Shown piece by piece: positions 35,364 through 44,216 of a DNA stretch of 64,000 nucleotides. Below the pieces are notes generated by a model that saw only the letters and a list, made by a program, of their open reading frames with translations, was not told where the DNA came from and ran no database searches. The position numbers and the translations under genes were made by a program. Source of the DNA: Actinomycetes bacterium. GTDB taxonomy: Bacteria > Actinomycetota > JAICYB01. The DNA is taken from contig JAICYB010000007.1 in the NCBI GenBank assembly GCA_025934435.1, forward strand, positions 1 to 64,000. Direction: 5' to 3'. Every line of letters begins with the position of its first letter. Within the stretch, counting starts at the first letter, position 1.

Positions 35364-36600
35364 TGCCGTTGAGGAAGTTCGACCGCAGTTTGTCCGGTGG
35401 TCCGGCGAGCTCCATGTCGGGGATGCGCTTCATGACCTCCTCGAAGATCACGCGGATCTCGAGACGCGCCAGGTTCGCGCCGAGGCAGAAGTGCTCTCCC
35501 TTCCCGAACGCGATGTGCTCGTTGGGGCTTCGTCCGACGTCGAAGCTGTCGCCGTTGACGAACTTCTCTTCGTCCCGGTTCGCCGACGGGTACCAGAGGC
35601 ACACCTCTTCGCCGGCCTTGATCTTCTGACCGCGGATCTCCGTGTCCCTCGTGGCGACACGCTCGAAATGCATGACGGGAGATGTCCAGCGAACGATCTC
35701 GTCCACCGCGGTCGTCATGAGCGAGGGGTCGGCGATGAGGCGCTGCCGCTGCTCAGGATTCTCCATCAGCGCGAGCATCCCGCCGGACGTCGCGTTCCGC
35801 GTCGTCTCGTTGCCGGCGAGGATCAGCAAGAGGAAGAAGAGGAAGATCTCGCCGTCGTTCAAGCTCTGTCCGTCGAGTTCGGAGTTCGCCAGCACCGAGA
35901 GGACGTCTTCGCGGGGGCTCGTCCGGCGCTCCTGCACGAGCTGCGACAGGTAGTTGAAGAGATCGAAGGACATCTGCATCTCTTCGGGCGTGAGCTCCTG
36001 CGTACGGTTCTCGGCACCGCCGCCGTACTCCGGGTCGTCGAAGCCGAGCACGCGATTCGATAGCTCGAACATCGCTTCCCAGTCGCCTTCGGGAACGCCG
36101 ACCATCTCGCAGATCACCTCGAGCGGGACGAGTCGCGCCACATCCATGACGAAGTCGGCTTCACCCTTCTCGCAGATGTCGTCGACGATCTTGGTCACGA
36201 GCTCGCGGATATGCGGCTCCATCCGACGCACCGACTTGTGCGTGAAGGCCTTGTTCACGAGCTGCCGCATGAACGTGTGCCGCGGCGGGTCGGTCATGAT
36301 CATCATGTTTCCCCGCGGGTCGAGACCGAGCTGCTGTTCGGACATCTCGATCTCGCGCTTCGTCCGGACGCCGTCGTTGTCGAGGATGATCCCTTTGCCG
36401 GAGATCCACGTCGCCGGATCGACGCCGACCGCCAGGACGTCCTCGTACTTCGTGACGTTCCAGAAGCCCGGCCCCCACGCGCGCTCGTTGTAGTGCACCG
36501 GCGCTTCGCTGCGGAGCGTTCGGAAGATGTCGTACTGGTCTCCGCGGAGGAAAAGGTCGACGTCGGTGAGGTCGATGGTGTCGATGGTCGGCGCGGTCAT
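35317..36600 (-). CDS. cytochrome P450 (CYP124/125/142-like group)
   Basis: This 427-residue soluble P450 has the I-helix AGNETT (262-267), ExxR as EIVR (301-304), PxxF-region SPNEHIAFG, and the haem ligand Cys372 in FGKGEHFCLG. The N-terminal PPRHTFMRQLVNKAF and the Glu-Thr-Thr I-helix fit actinobacterial CYPs that oxidise steroid side chains or methyl-branched lipids; the subfamily assignment is from memory. It needs a ferredoxin and reductase, neither of which is in the window. AGGAG precedes the ATG and overlaps an inverted repeat that may be an operator. Confidence 0.9.
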   Translation of the reverse strand: MTAPTIDTIDLTDVDLFLRGDQYDIFRTLRSEAPVHYNERAWGPGFWNVTKYEDVLAVGVDPATWISGKGIILDNDGVRTKREIEMSEQQLGLDPRGNMMIMTDPPRHTFMRQLVNKAFTHKSVRRMEPHIRELVTKIVDDICEKGEADFVMDVARLVPLEVICEMVGVPEGDWEAMFELSNRVLGFDDPEYGGGAENRTQELTPEEMQMSFDLFNYLSQLVQERRTSPREDVLSVLANSELDGQSLNDGEIFLFFLLLILAGNETTRNATSGGMLALMENPEQRQRLIADPSLMTTAVDEIVRWTSPVMHFERVATRDTEIRGQKIKAGEEVCLWYPSANRDEEKFVNGDSFDVGRSPNEHIAFGKGEHFCLGANLARLEIRVIFEEVMKRIPDMELAGPPDKLRSNFLNGIKRMPVTFSPSAKVN

Positions 36601-36610
36601 CGTCTAGCTC

Positions 36611-36628
36611 CTGTACCCGTCGGTTCAG
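36611..36628. promoter_or_regulatory. imperfect inverted repeat upstream of the P450 gene
   Basis: CTGTACC and GGTTCAG (one mismatch) are separated by four bases. The element begins 11 bases before the P450 start codon, touches its ribosome-binding site and lies between the divergent P450 and dehydrogenase genes. It could be an operator, but it does not match the CTGA-N7-TCAG sites. Confidence 0.3.
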
Positions 36629-36641
36629 ATTTCGAAAAGAC

Positions 36642-36647
36642 TAGCAT
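36642..36647 (+). promoter_or_regulatory. -10-like hexamer TAGCAT before the dehydrogenase gene
   Basis: TAGCAT lies 8 bases before the ATG at 36656. A GGGGA stretch just before the start could also act as a weak ribosome-binding site. Confidence 0.4.
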
Positions 36648-36655
36648 CCGGGGAA

Positions 36656-37798
36656 ATGGACCTGCGGTACACGGATCAGGAGCTCGCTTTCCGTGACGAG
36701 CTCCGCGGCTGGCTGGCCCATGCGCTCGAAGACGTGCCGGACGAACCACCACGGGACGACTGGGCGGCGCGGCGCGAGTTCGACACGTCGTGGCAGCGCC
36801 GGCTGTTCGACGCCGGTTATGCGGGGATCGATTGGCCGCGCGAGTTCGGGGGCCGAGGCGGCACGCCGACGGAGCAGCTGATCTTCCTCGAAGAAACGAC
36901 GCGTGCCGGCGCTCCGTACGTCGGCGTGAACTTCGTGGGTCTGCTGCACGCGGGTCCGACACTTGCCGCGGAAGCGAGCGACGAACAACGCGCCGAGCAT
37001 CTTCCGAAGATCCTCCGCGGCGACGAGGTGTGGTGTCAGGGTTTCAGCGAACCGGGGGCCGGATCGGATCTCGCATCGCTGCAAACGAAGGCCGTTCGCG
37101 ACGGAGAGGACTACGTCGTCAACGGGTCGAAGATCTGGACATCGTTCGCGCAGGTCGCCGATTACTGCGAACTGCTCGTCCGCACGGACACTCCCAAACA
37201 CAAGGGGATCACCTGGCTGATCTGTTCGATGTCACTTCCCGGCATCGAGGTTCGTCCGCTGAAGACGATCCAAGGGTCGTCCGAATTCAGCGAGGTGTTC
37301 TTCAACGATGTGCGCGTGCCGGCGATCAACCGCGTCGGCGACGAGAACGACGGCTGGCGCGTCGCCATGGTGACGTTCTCGTTCGAGCGCGGCACGGCGT
37401 TCGTTTCCGAGCTACTCGACTCGATGCAGCTCCTGAAGCGGTTGGTCGAGCTCTGCAAGCGCAACGGCAGATGGGAGGACGCGGGTGTGCGTCGTGAGCT
37501 CGCGCATCTCTCGTGCGATTTCGACGCGCTGTGGGCACTGACCAAACGGAACATCACGCAAGCGGAGCGTTCGGGGATCCCGGGTCCCGGCGGTTCGGTA
37601 TTCAAGCTGAGTTACTCCGAGGCGCGTCACAAGCTGGGCGATCTCGCGATGAGGGTGCTCGATGAAGCAACGCTTTCCGGCGAAAGCGAGGAACATATCC
37701 GCGGCTGGATGCACGCGATGTCGATCACGATCGCGGCCGGGACGTCGCAGATCCAGCGCAACATCCTGGCCGAACGGGTTCTTGGATTGCCGCGCTAG
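36656..37798 (+). CDS. acyl-CoA dehydrogenase (FadE type), full length
   Basis: This 380-residue FAD enzyme has an intact N-terminal domain (MDLRYTDQELAFRDELRGWL, GYAGIDWPREFGGRGGTPTE), the flavin segment WCQGFSEPGAGSDLASLQTK, KHKGITWLICSM, GWRVAMVTFSFERGTAFV, and the end AAGTSQIQRNILAERVLGLP. The catalytic Glu position of YEGT is Ala. It is divergent from the P450 gene and lies upstream of a hydrolase and a short dehydrogenase subunit, with which it may pair. Confidence 0.88.
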   Translation: MDLRYTDQELAFRDELRGWLAHALEDVPDEPPRDDWAARREFDTSWQRRLFDAGYAGIDWPREFGGRGGTPTEQLIFLEETTRAGAPYVGVNFVGLLHAGPTLAAEASDEQRAEHLPKILRGDEVWCQGFSEPGAGSDLASLQTKAVRDGEDYVVNGSKIWTSFAQVADYCELLVRTDTPKHKGITWLICSMSLPGIEVRPLKTIQGSSEFSEVFFNDVRVPAINRVGDENDGWRVAMVTFSFERGTAFVSELLDSMQLLKRLVELCKRNGRWEDAGVRRELAHLSCDFDALWALTKRNITQAERSGIPGPGGSVFKLSYSEARHKLGDLAMRVLDEATLSGESEEHIRGWMHAMSITIAAGTSQIQRNILAERVLGLPR

Positions 37799-37885
37799 GC
37801 TTCGTGCGAAGACGCCAAGTCGGTCGAAGCGGGCCGGATCGCATCGTCGAATCGCCTTGTTAGCCGGTCGTGGTAGACATTCGCG

Positions 37886-38671
37886 GTGACCGTCGCGCGT
37901 AACGAAGATGTGGAGCTGCCGGTCTTCGTCGCGGCAGGCGGAGACCGGCAGCTCGTTTTCGCTCACGGCCTTCAGGGTCTCGGCGAGCGCGCGCTGGCCG
38001 GCAACGCGCCGCTCGTCGACGCGGGATGGAGCGTCGCCTGCTTCGACCAGCGCGGGCACGGCGACGCGACGCCGATCTACGACGGCACCGACTACGACGC
38101 GGATGCCATGGGAGCCGATCTCTGGGCAGTCGCGGACGCGATGGGTTGGGACCGCTGCTGGGTCGGCGGCGGCTCGATGGGCGCGGCGACGTCGTACCGC
38201 GCCGCGCTGCTGCATCCCGAACGCGTCGAAGGCTTGATCCAGGTGTGTCCGGCCCTTTGGACGGAAGCCCATCCTGCCGTCTGGCTCTTCGACCTGATAT
38301 CGAACCAGCTGCGCGACGACGGCATCGACGGCTTGATCGCCCTTTGGACGAAGTTCATGACCGAGGTCGGCGCGACACCGGAGCAGCTCGCGTTCCTCGA
38401 AGACTTGCGTCTGCACGATCCGAAGAGCCTCGAATGCGCGCTGCGGAACGTCCCGCGCTGGATCTTCGCGAACGCCGTGGCCGACTTCGCGTCGTTCGAT
38501 TTTCCAGTCGTCGTCGTGTGCTGGGACGGCGACCACATCCACCCACTCGATAGGGGACGAGCCACCGCCGCCGCGGCGAACGTCGATCCGATCGAGGTCG
38601 ACTTCGCGAAGGTGCAGGCCGATCCGCTCTTCGTCGCATCGGTGGTTGCTGATGAACTTCGATCTCGGTAG
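37886..38671 (+). CDS. alpha/beta hydrolase
   Basis: This 261-residue hydrolase has the oxyanion turn FAHGLQGLGE (about 25-34), RGHGDATPIY, the nucleophile elbow GGGSMGAATS and the acid/His region CWDGDHIHPLDRG. It has no signal peptide. The group includes esterases, thioesterases and C-C hydrolases, so a role in cleaving a pathway ester or thioester is possible. The start is GTG at 37886, 87 bases after the dehydrogenase stop. It overlaps the following short dehydrogenase subunit by 20 bases. Confidence 0.83.
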   Translation: MTVARNEDVELPVFVAAGGDRQLVFAHGLQGLGERALAGNAPLVDAGWSVACFDQRGHGDATPIYDGTDYDADAMGADLWAVADAMGWDRCWVGGGSMGAATSYRAALLHPERVEGLIQVCPALWTEAHPAVWLFDLISNQLRDDGIDGLIALWTKFMTEVGATPEQLAFLEDLRLHDPKSLECALRNVPRWIFANAVADFASFDFPVVVVCWDGDHIHPLDRGRATAAAANVDPIEVDFAKVQADPLFVASVVADELRSR

Positions 38672-39533
38672 CGACGAGCTCGCCCTGCGCGACGCCATCC
38701 GCGAACTCTGCACGCGTGAGTTCCCCGTCCGCCGCCGGTTCGACCGGGCGGGTTGGAAGCAACTCGCCGACGCCGGTGTGTTCTCGCTCCGGCAGTCCCA
38801 TGGCGCAGGGCTCGGGATGACCGAATCGGTGATCGTTTTCGAGGAGCTCGGGCGCGCGCTCGTGGCCGGTCCGCTCGTGGCGACGCATCTTGCCGCTGGT
38901 CTGTTCGACGCGGACGTTGTCACGTGCCTCGACGGCGACATCGCGACCTATCCCGAAGCCGACGTCCTCCTGCAGATGGGCGGCGAATACGTCTATGCGA
39001 TCGAACAGTTCGACTTCACGCCACTCGAACCCCTCGATCCGCTCACGCCGGTCGGGCGGGTCGGGCCGGGTGTCGCCGGATCGCGTCTCGACGTGGACCC
39101 CAGGCAGTTGCAGGGTCTCGGCGCGGCGCTGACGGCTGCACTCTCATCAGGTATCGCGTCGCGCACGGTCGAGCTCGCCGTCGAGTACGCGAAGGAACGC
39201 ACCCAGTTCGACAAGCCCATCGGCTCGTTCCAAGCGGTGAAGCACATGTGCGCGGACATGTTCGTGCGCGCCGAGGTCGCGCGGGCTGCCATCGACGCCG
39301 CCGGTGTGATGCTCGATGAACATCACGACGATGTTGCGCGAGCGGTGACGGGCGCGAAACTGTTGGCATCCGAAGCGGCCATCGCCAACTGCAAGACGTG
39401 CATCCAGGTGTTCGGTGGCATGGGGTTCACGTGGGAGGTCGACGTGCATCTGTATCTCAAGCGTGCGGCGGTGCTGGCGACACAGTTCGGCGGCGTCGAT
39501 CACCAAGCCGAGCTCGCCGCGTCACGGATATGA
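38652..39533 (+). CDS. acyl-CoA dehydrogenase, short beta-like subunit
   Basis: This 293-residue protein lacks much of the middle domain, like the protein at 24312. It has MNFDLGSDELALRDAIRELC, VIVFEELGRALVAGPLVATH, FDKPIGSFQAVKHMCADMFV and VFGGMGFTWEVDVHLYLKRA. The N-terminal GG-rich flavin segment is poor, suggesting it does not bind FAD alone. It probably pairs with a full-length dehydrogenase, most simply the one at 36656. The start is ATG at 38652, preferred over a TTG two codons earlier because MNFDLGSDELALR matches the family beginning. Confidence 0.83.
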   Translation: MNFDLGSDELALRDAIRELCTREFPVRRRFDRAGWKQLADAGVFSLRQSHGAGLGMTESVIVFEELGRALVAGPLVATHLAAGLFDADVVTCLDGDIATYPEADVLLQMGGEYVYAIEQFDFTPLEPLDPLTPVGRVGPGVAGSRLDVDPRQLQGLGAALTAALSSGIASRTVELAVEYAKERTQFDKPIGSFQAVKHMCADMFVRAEVARAAIDAAGVMLDEHHDDVARAVTGAKLLASEAAIANCKTCIQVFGGMGFTWEVDVHLYLKRAAVLATQFGGVDHQAELAASRI

Positions 39534-39940
39534 ACCTCCGTCACGCGCGCTACGCCGACATCGAGCCGATCCTTGCGCTCTGGAAGGCCGCGGACGCGGC
39601 GCCGACCGTCACCGACGACGCGTCGTCCGTCGACCGTCTGATCCATCGCGACCGCTCGGCGATGCTCCTTGCCGAAGAGGACGGAACCCTCGTCGGCACG
39701 CTCATCGTCGGCTACGACGGATGGCGCGGTCATCTGTATCGCATGGTCGTCCACCCCGATTTCCGCCGTCGCGGGATCGCGCGAGCGCTCGTCGAAGAAG
39801 CCGAGGAGCATCTGCGGTCGATCGGGTGCAAGAGGATCGACGCGTTCGTCCTCGAGCGGGAGGCGCACGCCGTCGGTTTCTGGACCGCGTGTGGCTACGC
39901 CGGTCAGCCCGAGATCGGACGGTTCGTCAAGTCGACGTAG
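39530..39940 (+). CDS. GNAT-family acetyltransferase
   Basis: This 136-residue single-domain GNAT protein has the start LRHARYADIEPILALWKAAD, the core strand and loop HLYRMVVHPDFRRRGIARAL (acetyl-CoA loop RRRGIA) and GFWTACGYAGQPEIGRFVK. It resembles small RimI-like or amine acetyltransferases; the acceptor is unknown. Translation is coupled to the dehydrogenase subunit by ATGA. It ends one base before the end of the convergent SDR gene. Confidence 0.85.
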   Translation: MNLRHARYADIEPILALWKAADAAPTVTDDASSVDRLIHRDRSAMLLAEEDGTLVGTLIVGYDGWRGHLYRMVVHPDFRRRGIARALVEEAEEHLRSIGCKRIDAFVLEREAHAVGFWTACGYAGQPEIGRFVKST

Positions 39941-39941
39941 C

Positions 39942-40763
39942 TCATGTCGGCTGACGGAGGCCGACGAGCTCTTCGCTGACCTCCCACAGTCGTCGCGCGC
40001 TCTCGTCGTCCAGGGCCGCCGCGGACGCTTTCGCTTTCTTCGATCGGACGAAGTACTCGCCGGTCACGCCGGCGACATCCGGCGACGACGCGAGATACAC
40101 CGACGTCTTCGCCCCCGTCTTCGCGGAGATCAGGAATGGAGAAACAAGCTTCCAGCCGATGCTGAGTAGCCGTGTGTCGCCGCCGCCGGAGAATCCCGTG
40201 CGGACGGATCCCGGGTGCAGCGCGTTCGCCGTGATCTGCGGCTCGCGTTTCGCGAGTTCGCGCGTGAACAACACGTTGCAGAGCTTCGTCCGGCCGTAGA
40301 CGCCCATCCCCGAGTAGCGGCGCTCGGTCTGGAGATCGTCGAAGTCGAGCTTCGCGCTTCGATGTGTCATCGACGACACGTTCACCACGCGAGCTTTCGA
40401 GGCCCGCAAACGGTCGAGGAGCAGGTTCGTCAGCAGGAACGGACCGAGGTGATTCACCTGGAACTGCATCTCGTTGCCGTCCTCCGTGAGGACACGGCGG
40501 TCCACGATCAGGCCGGCGTTGTTGATGAGGACGTCGACGCGGTCGACCGAATCGGCGAAAGCTCGCACGCTCAGGAATGAAGCGAGGTCGAGCGGCATCG
40601 TCCGGAGATCGCCGCCGGGGACGCGCTCTTTCGCGGCAGCGACCGCTGCGGCACCTTTCGATCCGTCTCGCGCCGTCATGATCACGCTGGCGCCCATCGC
40701 GGCGAGTGCCACCGAGGTCTCGAATCCGATCCCGCTGTTCGCGCCGGTGACGATGACGTTCAC
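39942..40763 (-). CDS. short-chain dehydrogenase, retinol-dehydrogenase/WWOX-like
   Basis: This 273-residue SDR has the cofactor loop TGANSGIGFE (5-14), DVLINNAGLIVDRRVLTEDG, NVSSMTHRSAK and YGRTKLCNVLF for the Tyr-Lys pair. These features match the RDH/WWOX-type branch that oxidises or reduces hydrophobic alcohols. The start is GTG at 40763, overlapping the ligase stop (GTGA), so it is the second gene of a ligase-SDR unit. Confidence 0.85.
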   Translation of the reverse strand: MNVIVTGANSGIGFETSVALAAMGASVIMTARDGSKGAAAVAAAKERVPGGDLRTMPLDLASFLSVRAFADSVDRVDVLINNAGLIVDRRVLTEDGNEMQFQVNHLGPFLLTNLLLDRLRASKARVVNVSSMTHRSAKLDFDDLQTERRYSGMGVYGRTKLCNVLFTRELAKREPQITANALHPGSVRTGFSGGGDTRLLSIGWKLVSPFLISAKTGAKTSVYLASSPDVAGVTGEYFVRSKKAKASAAALDDESARRLWEVSEELVGLRQPT

Positions 40764-42241
40764 GCGTACTGCTTCCGGAGGTCTTGCTTCAGGACCTTTC
40801 CGGCCGGGTTGCGGGGCAGCACGTCGACGATCTCGATCTGTTCGGGGATCGCTTGCTTCCGCAGGCCCTTCTCGCTGAGGAACGCTCCCATCTGTTCCAG
40901 CGTGAGCTCGCCGACGATGACGGCACAGGCGCGCTCTCCGGATGACGGGTCGGGGAGACCGATGACGGCAGCGTCCTTCACGTTCGGATGCGTGAAGAGG
41001 AGATCCTCGACCTCTTTCGCCGAGATGTTCTCGCCCTTGCGGATGATGATGTCTTTCACGCGGCCGGTGATGACGACGTATCCCCGCCCCTCGATGAACC
41101 GGAGCGTGCCGAGGTCGCCGGTGCGGAAGTAACCGTCCTCGTCGAACGCATCCGCGTTCAGCGACTCGTCGAGGTATCCCTTCATGAGTTGCGGAGCCTT
41201 GGCTCGGATCTCTCCGTCGACGATGCGGAGATCGACGCCGTCCATCGGACGACCCTCGGTGTTCGCGAGTGCGTCGTCCGGATCGTCGGCCGACGCCATC
41301 GTCAGGATCGGGGCTTCCGTCAGTCCGTATCCGGAAAGGATCGGCGCATGCATCTCGTTCTTCATGTCGAAGAAGAGCTGCGGCGGCTTCGGTGCGCCGC
41401 CCCCGGGGAAGTTGCGGACGTTCGGGAACAGCGGTTCGTCCGGCTGCGCGCGCTGCGCCGTGAGGTAGGCCATATGGAAGATGGTTCCGCTTCCGGCGAC
41501 GGTCACCTTCTGCTCTTGGAAGAACGGGATCGTCGTCGGCGGATCGAACGCGGCGACGATCAGATGGCAGTGCCCGGTCATCAGACACGTTGCGAGCCAG
41601 ATCGGTCCGGCGATGTGCGTGAAGGGGAACGCGAGTCCGTTGCGGTCGTCCGCGCGCATGCCGAGCCGCGCCCCCATGCCGCGCGCCGTGGCCATGATCG
41701 TCCCGTCGGTGTGCTGCGCCCCCTTCGGGTCCGCGGTCGAGCCGGACGTGTAGAACAGCCACCGCACGACGTCGCCGCCTTCATGCGCGGGCAATGAGGA
41801 CGGATCCCCTTCGGGGAACCCGCGATCGGCGACGAGCACGCGCTCCTCCCCGACGATCTTCGTTGCCATGGACTCGAAGTCGAACTCGCGGTACACGGCC
41901 GGGACGATCAAGAGCGCAGGCTTGCACTGCTCGGCGATGAAGCCGACCTCGCGCTCGCGGTAGATCGGCAGAACCGGGTTCTGGATCGCGCCGAGCCGGC
42001 TGAGCGCGCCGACGAGGACGAACGCCTCGTTCGTCGTCGGCAGGATCCACGTCACGACCATGCCTGCCCGGATGCCTTGCTCGTACAGGCCGGCCGCCAG
42101 GCGCTCGGCGGCGTCGCGGAAGTTACGGAAGGTGAGGATCGCGCGCGTCTCGTCGACGACCATGGGCGCGTCCGGTGTTTCGTCCGCGCGCTTTTCGATG
42201 AGCTCCCACAGACTGGCCGCTTCGAGCATGTGCTGTGTCAT
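40760..42241 (-). CDS. AMP-dependent acyl-CoA ligase
   Basis: This 493-residue ANL enzyme has the P-loop FYTSGSTADPKGAQHTDGT (about 166-184), FPFTHIAGPIWLATCLM, PGGGAPKPPQLFFDMKNEMH, SGYGLTEAPI, YFRTGDLGTL, GRVKDIIIRKGENISAKEVE and the C-terminal catalytic Lys in NPAGK. This subgroup resembles cyclohexanecarboxylate-type and medium-chain ligases. The start is ATG at 42241. It is divergent from an enoyl-CoA hydratase gene whose start is only 12 bases away, so both promoters must overlap. Confidence 0.87.
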   Translation of the reverse strand: MTQHMLEAASLWELIEKRADETPDAPMVVDETRAILTFRNFRDAAERLAAGLYEQGIRAGMVVTWILPTTNEAFVLVGALSRLGAIQNPVLPIYREREVGFIAEQCKPALLIVPAVYREFDFESMATKIVGEERVLVADRGFPEGDPSSLPAHEGGDVVRWLFYTSGSTADPKGAQHTDGTIMATARGMGARLGMRADDRNGLAFPFTHIAGPIWLATCLMTGHCHLIVAAFDPPTTIPFFQEQKVTVAGSGTIFHMAYLTAQRAQPDEPLFPNVRNFPGGGAPKPPQLFFDMKNEMHAPILSGYGLTEAPILTMASADDPDDALANTEGRPMDGVDLRIVDGEIRAKAPQLMKGYLDESLNADAFDEDGYFRTGDLGTLRFIEGRGYVVITGRVKDIIIRKGENISAKEVEDLLFTHPNVKDAAVIGLPDPSSGERACAVIVGELTLEQMGAFLSEKGLRKQAIPEQIEIVDVLPRNPAGKVLKQDLRKQYA

Positions 42242-42253
42242 GCTAGCGAGCCC

Positions 42254-42982
42254 GTGAGTCCGCTCGTCACGCTCGAGATATCGGATGGGGTAGCGGTCGT
42301 CTCCTACAACCGTCCCGAGAAGCACAACGCGTTCAACGACGCGCTGGACGACGAATTCTTCGCGGTTCTCCGTTCGCTGCACAAGTCGGACGACGTGCGG
42401 GCGATGGTCTGGCGTGGCGAAGGGAAGTCGTTCTCGTCCGGCCGAGACACCACCGAGCTCGGCGTCCGTCCCGAGGGTGTGAGCGATATGGACTACATCG
42501 AGCGCGGACACAAGCGGACGAAGCTCTTATGGACCGCTCCGTTCCCGATCGTCGTCGCCCTCAAGGGGTGGGTGCTCGGCGGATCGTTCGAGCGCGCGCT
42601 CCTGTGCGACATCCGCGTGGCATCGGACGACGCGCGGATGGCGCTTCCCGAAGTGCAGCACGGTGTCATACCCGACTCCGGAGGCACGGCACGGCTGTTC
42701 CAGATCGCCGGGCACGGGATCGCCGCCGACATGGCGTTGACCGGTCGCGTGATGTCCGCGGTCGAAGCGCTGCATCACGGGATCGTGTCGCGTGTCTGTG
42801 CGGCGGACGAACTCGACGACATCGCGCTCGAGATCGCGCGCACGATCGCGTCGCGGTCGCCGCAGGCCGTGAAGATGGCAAGGCAGGTGCTGTCGTCGCT
42901 CGCGACACCGGAGGTGGAGCGTTCGATGCACGAGGAATGGCTGGCACAAACGGCAGTGATGGGTGAGAGGAAAAAGACATGA
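42254..42982 (+). CDS. enoyl-CoA hydratase/isomerase
   Basis: This 242-residue crotonase-fold protein has LEISDGVAVVSYNRPEKHNA, GKSFSSGRDTTEL (oxyanion loop), FPIVVALKGWVLGGSFERAL and ALPEVQHGVIPDSGGTARLF. That carries Glu in the first acidic position (PEV) and Asp in the second (PDSGG). It is probably an enoyl-CoA hydratase or isomerase of the pathway. The start is GTG at 42254, since the longer frame upstream is antisense of the ligase. ATGA links it to the metallo-hydrolase gene. Confidence 0.87.
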   Translation: MSPLVTLEISDGVAVVSYNRPEKHNAFNDALDDEFFAVLRSLHKSDDVRAMVWRGEGKSFSSGRDTTELGVRPEGVSDMDYIERGHKRTKLLWTAPFPIVVALKGWVLGGSFERALLCDIRVASDDARMALPEVQHGVIPDSGGTARLFQIAGHGIAADMALTGRVMSAVEALHHGIVSRVCAADELDDIALEIARTIASRSPQAVKMARQVLSSLATPEVERSMHEEWLAQTAVMGERKKT

Positions 42983-44187
42983 GCGATCAACCTTCAGTCG
43001 TCGCTGCTGTGCAGCAGCGCGGCTTCTTCGGCGGCGGCGATCCGAAAGAGATGGCGCCGCGCACCTTCCACGTGCCGACGATGGCGAACTCGACGGCGTT
43101 CGTGACCGACGAGGGCATCGTCCTCGTCGACTGCGGTGTCGTGCAGGTCGGTCCGCACATCCACAAGCACGTGCGCGAGTACACCTCGGAGCCGCTCAAC
43201 ACCGTCGTCTACACGCACGGCCACGTCGACCACTGCATGGGACTCGCACCATGGCTCGAAGAAGGCCGGCCACGCGTCGTCGCGCACGAGAACGTGCCCG
43301 CCCGCTTCGAGCGCTATCTGAAGACGGTCGGACTGCAGGAGCACATCAACCGCATCCAGTTCGGTTTCGAGGACATGCGCTGGCCGACGGATTACGTGTT
43401 CCCGGACACGACGTACCGCGACTCGCTCGAGCTCGAGATCGGGGGAGAGCGGTTCGTCCTCACGCACGGCAAGGGAGAGACGGACGACGCAACCTTCGTC
43501 TGGGCCGCCGACCGCGGCGTGCTCGCGTCGGGCGACTTCTGGATCTCGTGCGTCCCGAACTGCGGCAATCCGCAGAAGGTCCAGCGCTACCCCGAAGAGT
43601 GGGTCGTCGCCTTCGACAAGATGATCCCGCTCGGGGCGGAGGTGCTTCTCCCCGGGCACGGTCCGGCGATCACCGGCGCGTCGGAGGTGAAGCAAGCGCT
43701 GACCGACGCACGCGGCTACCTCATCTCGATCATCGATCAGACGCTCGAGGCGCTCAACGACGGGCTGCCGCACGACGAGATCGTCGCTCGCGTGAAGGCA
43801 CCGGCTGAGTTCGCGGACCGTCCGTACCTGCAGCCGGTCTACGACCGTCCGGAGTTCATCGTTCGGAATCTGATCCGTTTGCACGGCGGCTGGTGGGACG
43901 GTTATCCGGCCGATCTCATGCCCGCGACGCTCACCGAGCAGGCGAAGGAGATCGCCTCGCTTGCCGGCGGGGTCGGCAAGCTGGTTGCCCGGGCGCGCGA
44001 GATCTCGGACGCCGCGCTCGCGTGCCATCTCGCGCAGTGGGCCGTCCTCGCCGATCCCTCGAACAAGGATGCGCAGGCGTGCTACCGCGATCTATTCAAG
44101 AACCGCGCAGCGGACGAGACATCGTTGATGGGACGAGGCATCTTCATGCATGCGGTGCGTGAAGCGAAGAAAGCGCTCGGGGAGTAG
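42979..44187 (+). CDS. MBL-fold metallo-hydrolase with alkyl-sulfatase-like dimerisation domain
   Basis: This 402-residue protein has a metallo-beta-lactamase domain with VYTHGHVDHCMGLA (Zn ligands around 80-85), a downstream His in THGKGETDDATFVW and LPGHGP. The segment RLHGGWWDGYPADLMPATLT and the helical C-terminus match the alkyl-sulfatase (SdsA1-type) dimerisation domain, without the SCP-like C-terminal domain. It may hydrolyse a sulfate ester or thioester. It follows the hydratase gene by ATGA. Confidence 0.85.
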   Translation: MSDQPSVVAAVQQRGFFGGGDPKEMAPRTFHVPTMANSTAFVTDEGIVLVDCGVVQVGPHIHKHVREYTSEPLNTVVYTHGHVDHCMGLAPWLEEGRPRVVAHENVPARFERYLKTVGLQEHINRIQFGFEDMRWPTDYVFPDTTYRDSLELEIGGERFVLTHGKGETDDATFVWAADRGVLASGDFWISCVPNCGNPQKVQRYPEEWVVAFDKMIPLGAEVLLPGHGPAITGASEVKQALTDARGYLISIIDQTLEALNDGLPHDEIVARVKAPAEFADRPYLQPVYDRPEFIVRNLIRLHGGWWDGYPADLMPATLTEQAKEIASLAGGVGKLVARAREISDAALACHLAQWAVLADPSNKDAQACYRDLFKNRAADETSLMGRGIFMHAVREAKKALGE

Positions 44188-44216
44188 CGAGAGGCTTCGA
44201 AAAGGGTGCAGTCGCC

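Noticed and set aside
37799..37885. CTTCG-TG-CGAAG hairpin after the dehydrogenase gene as a terminator
   Set aside because: The arms are only five bases and no T-run follows.
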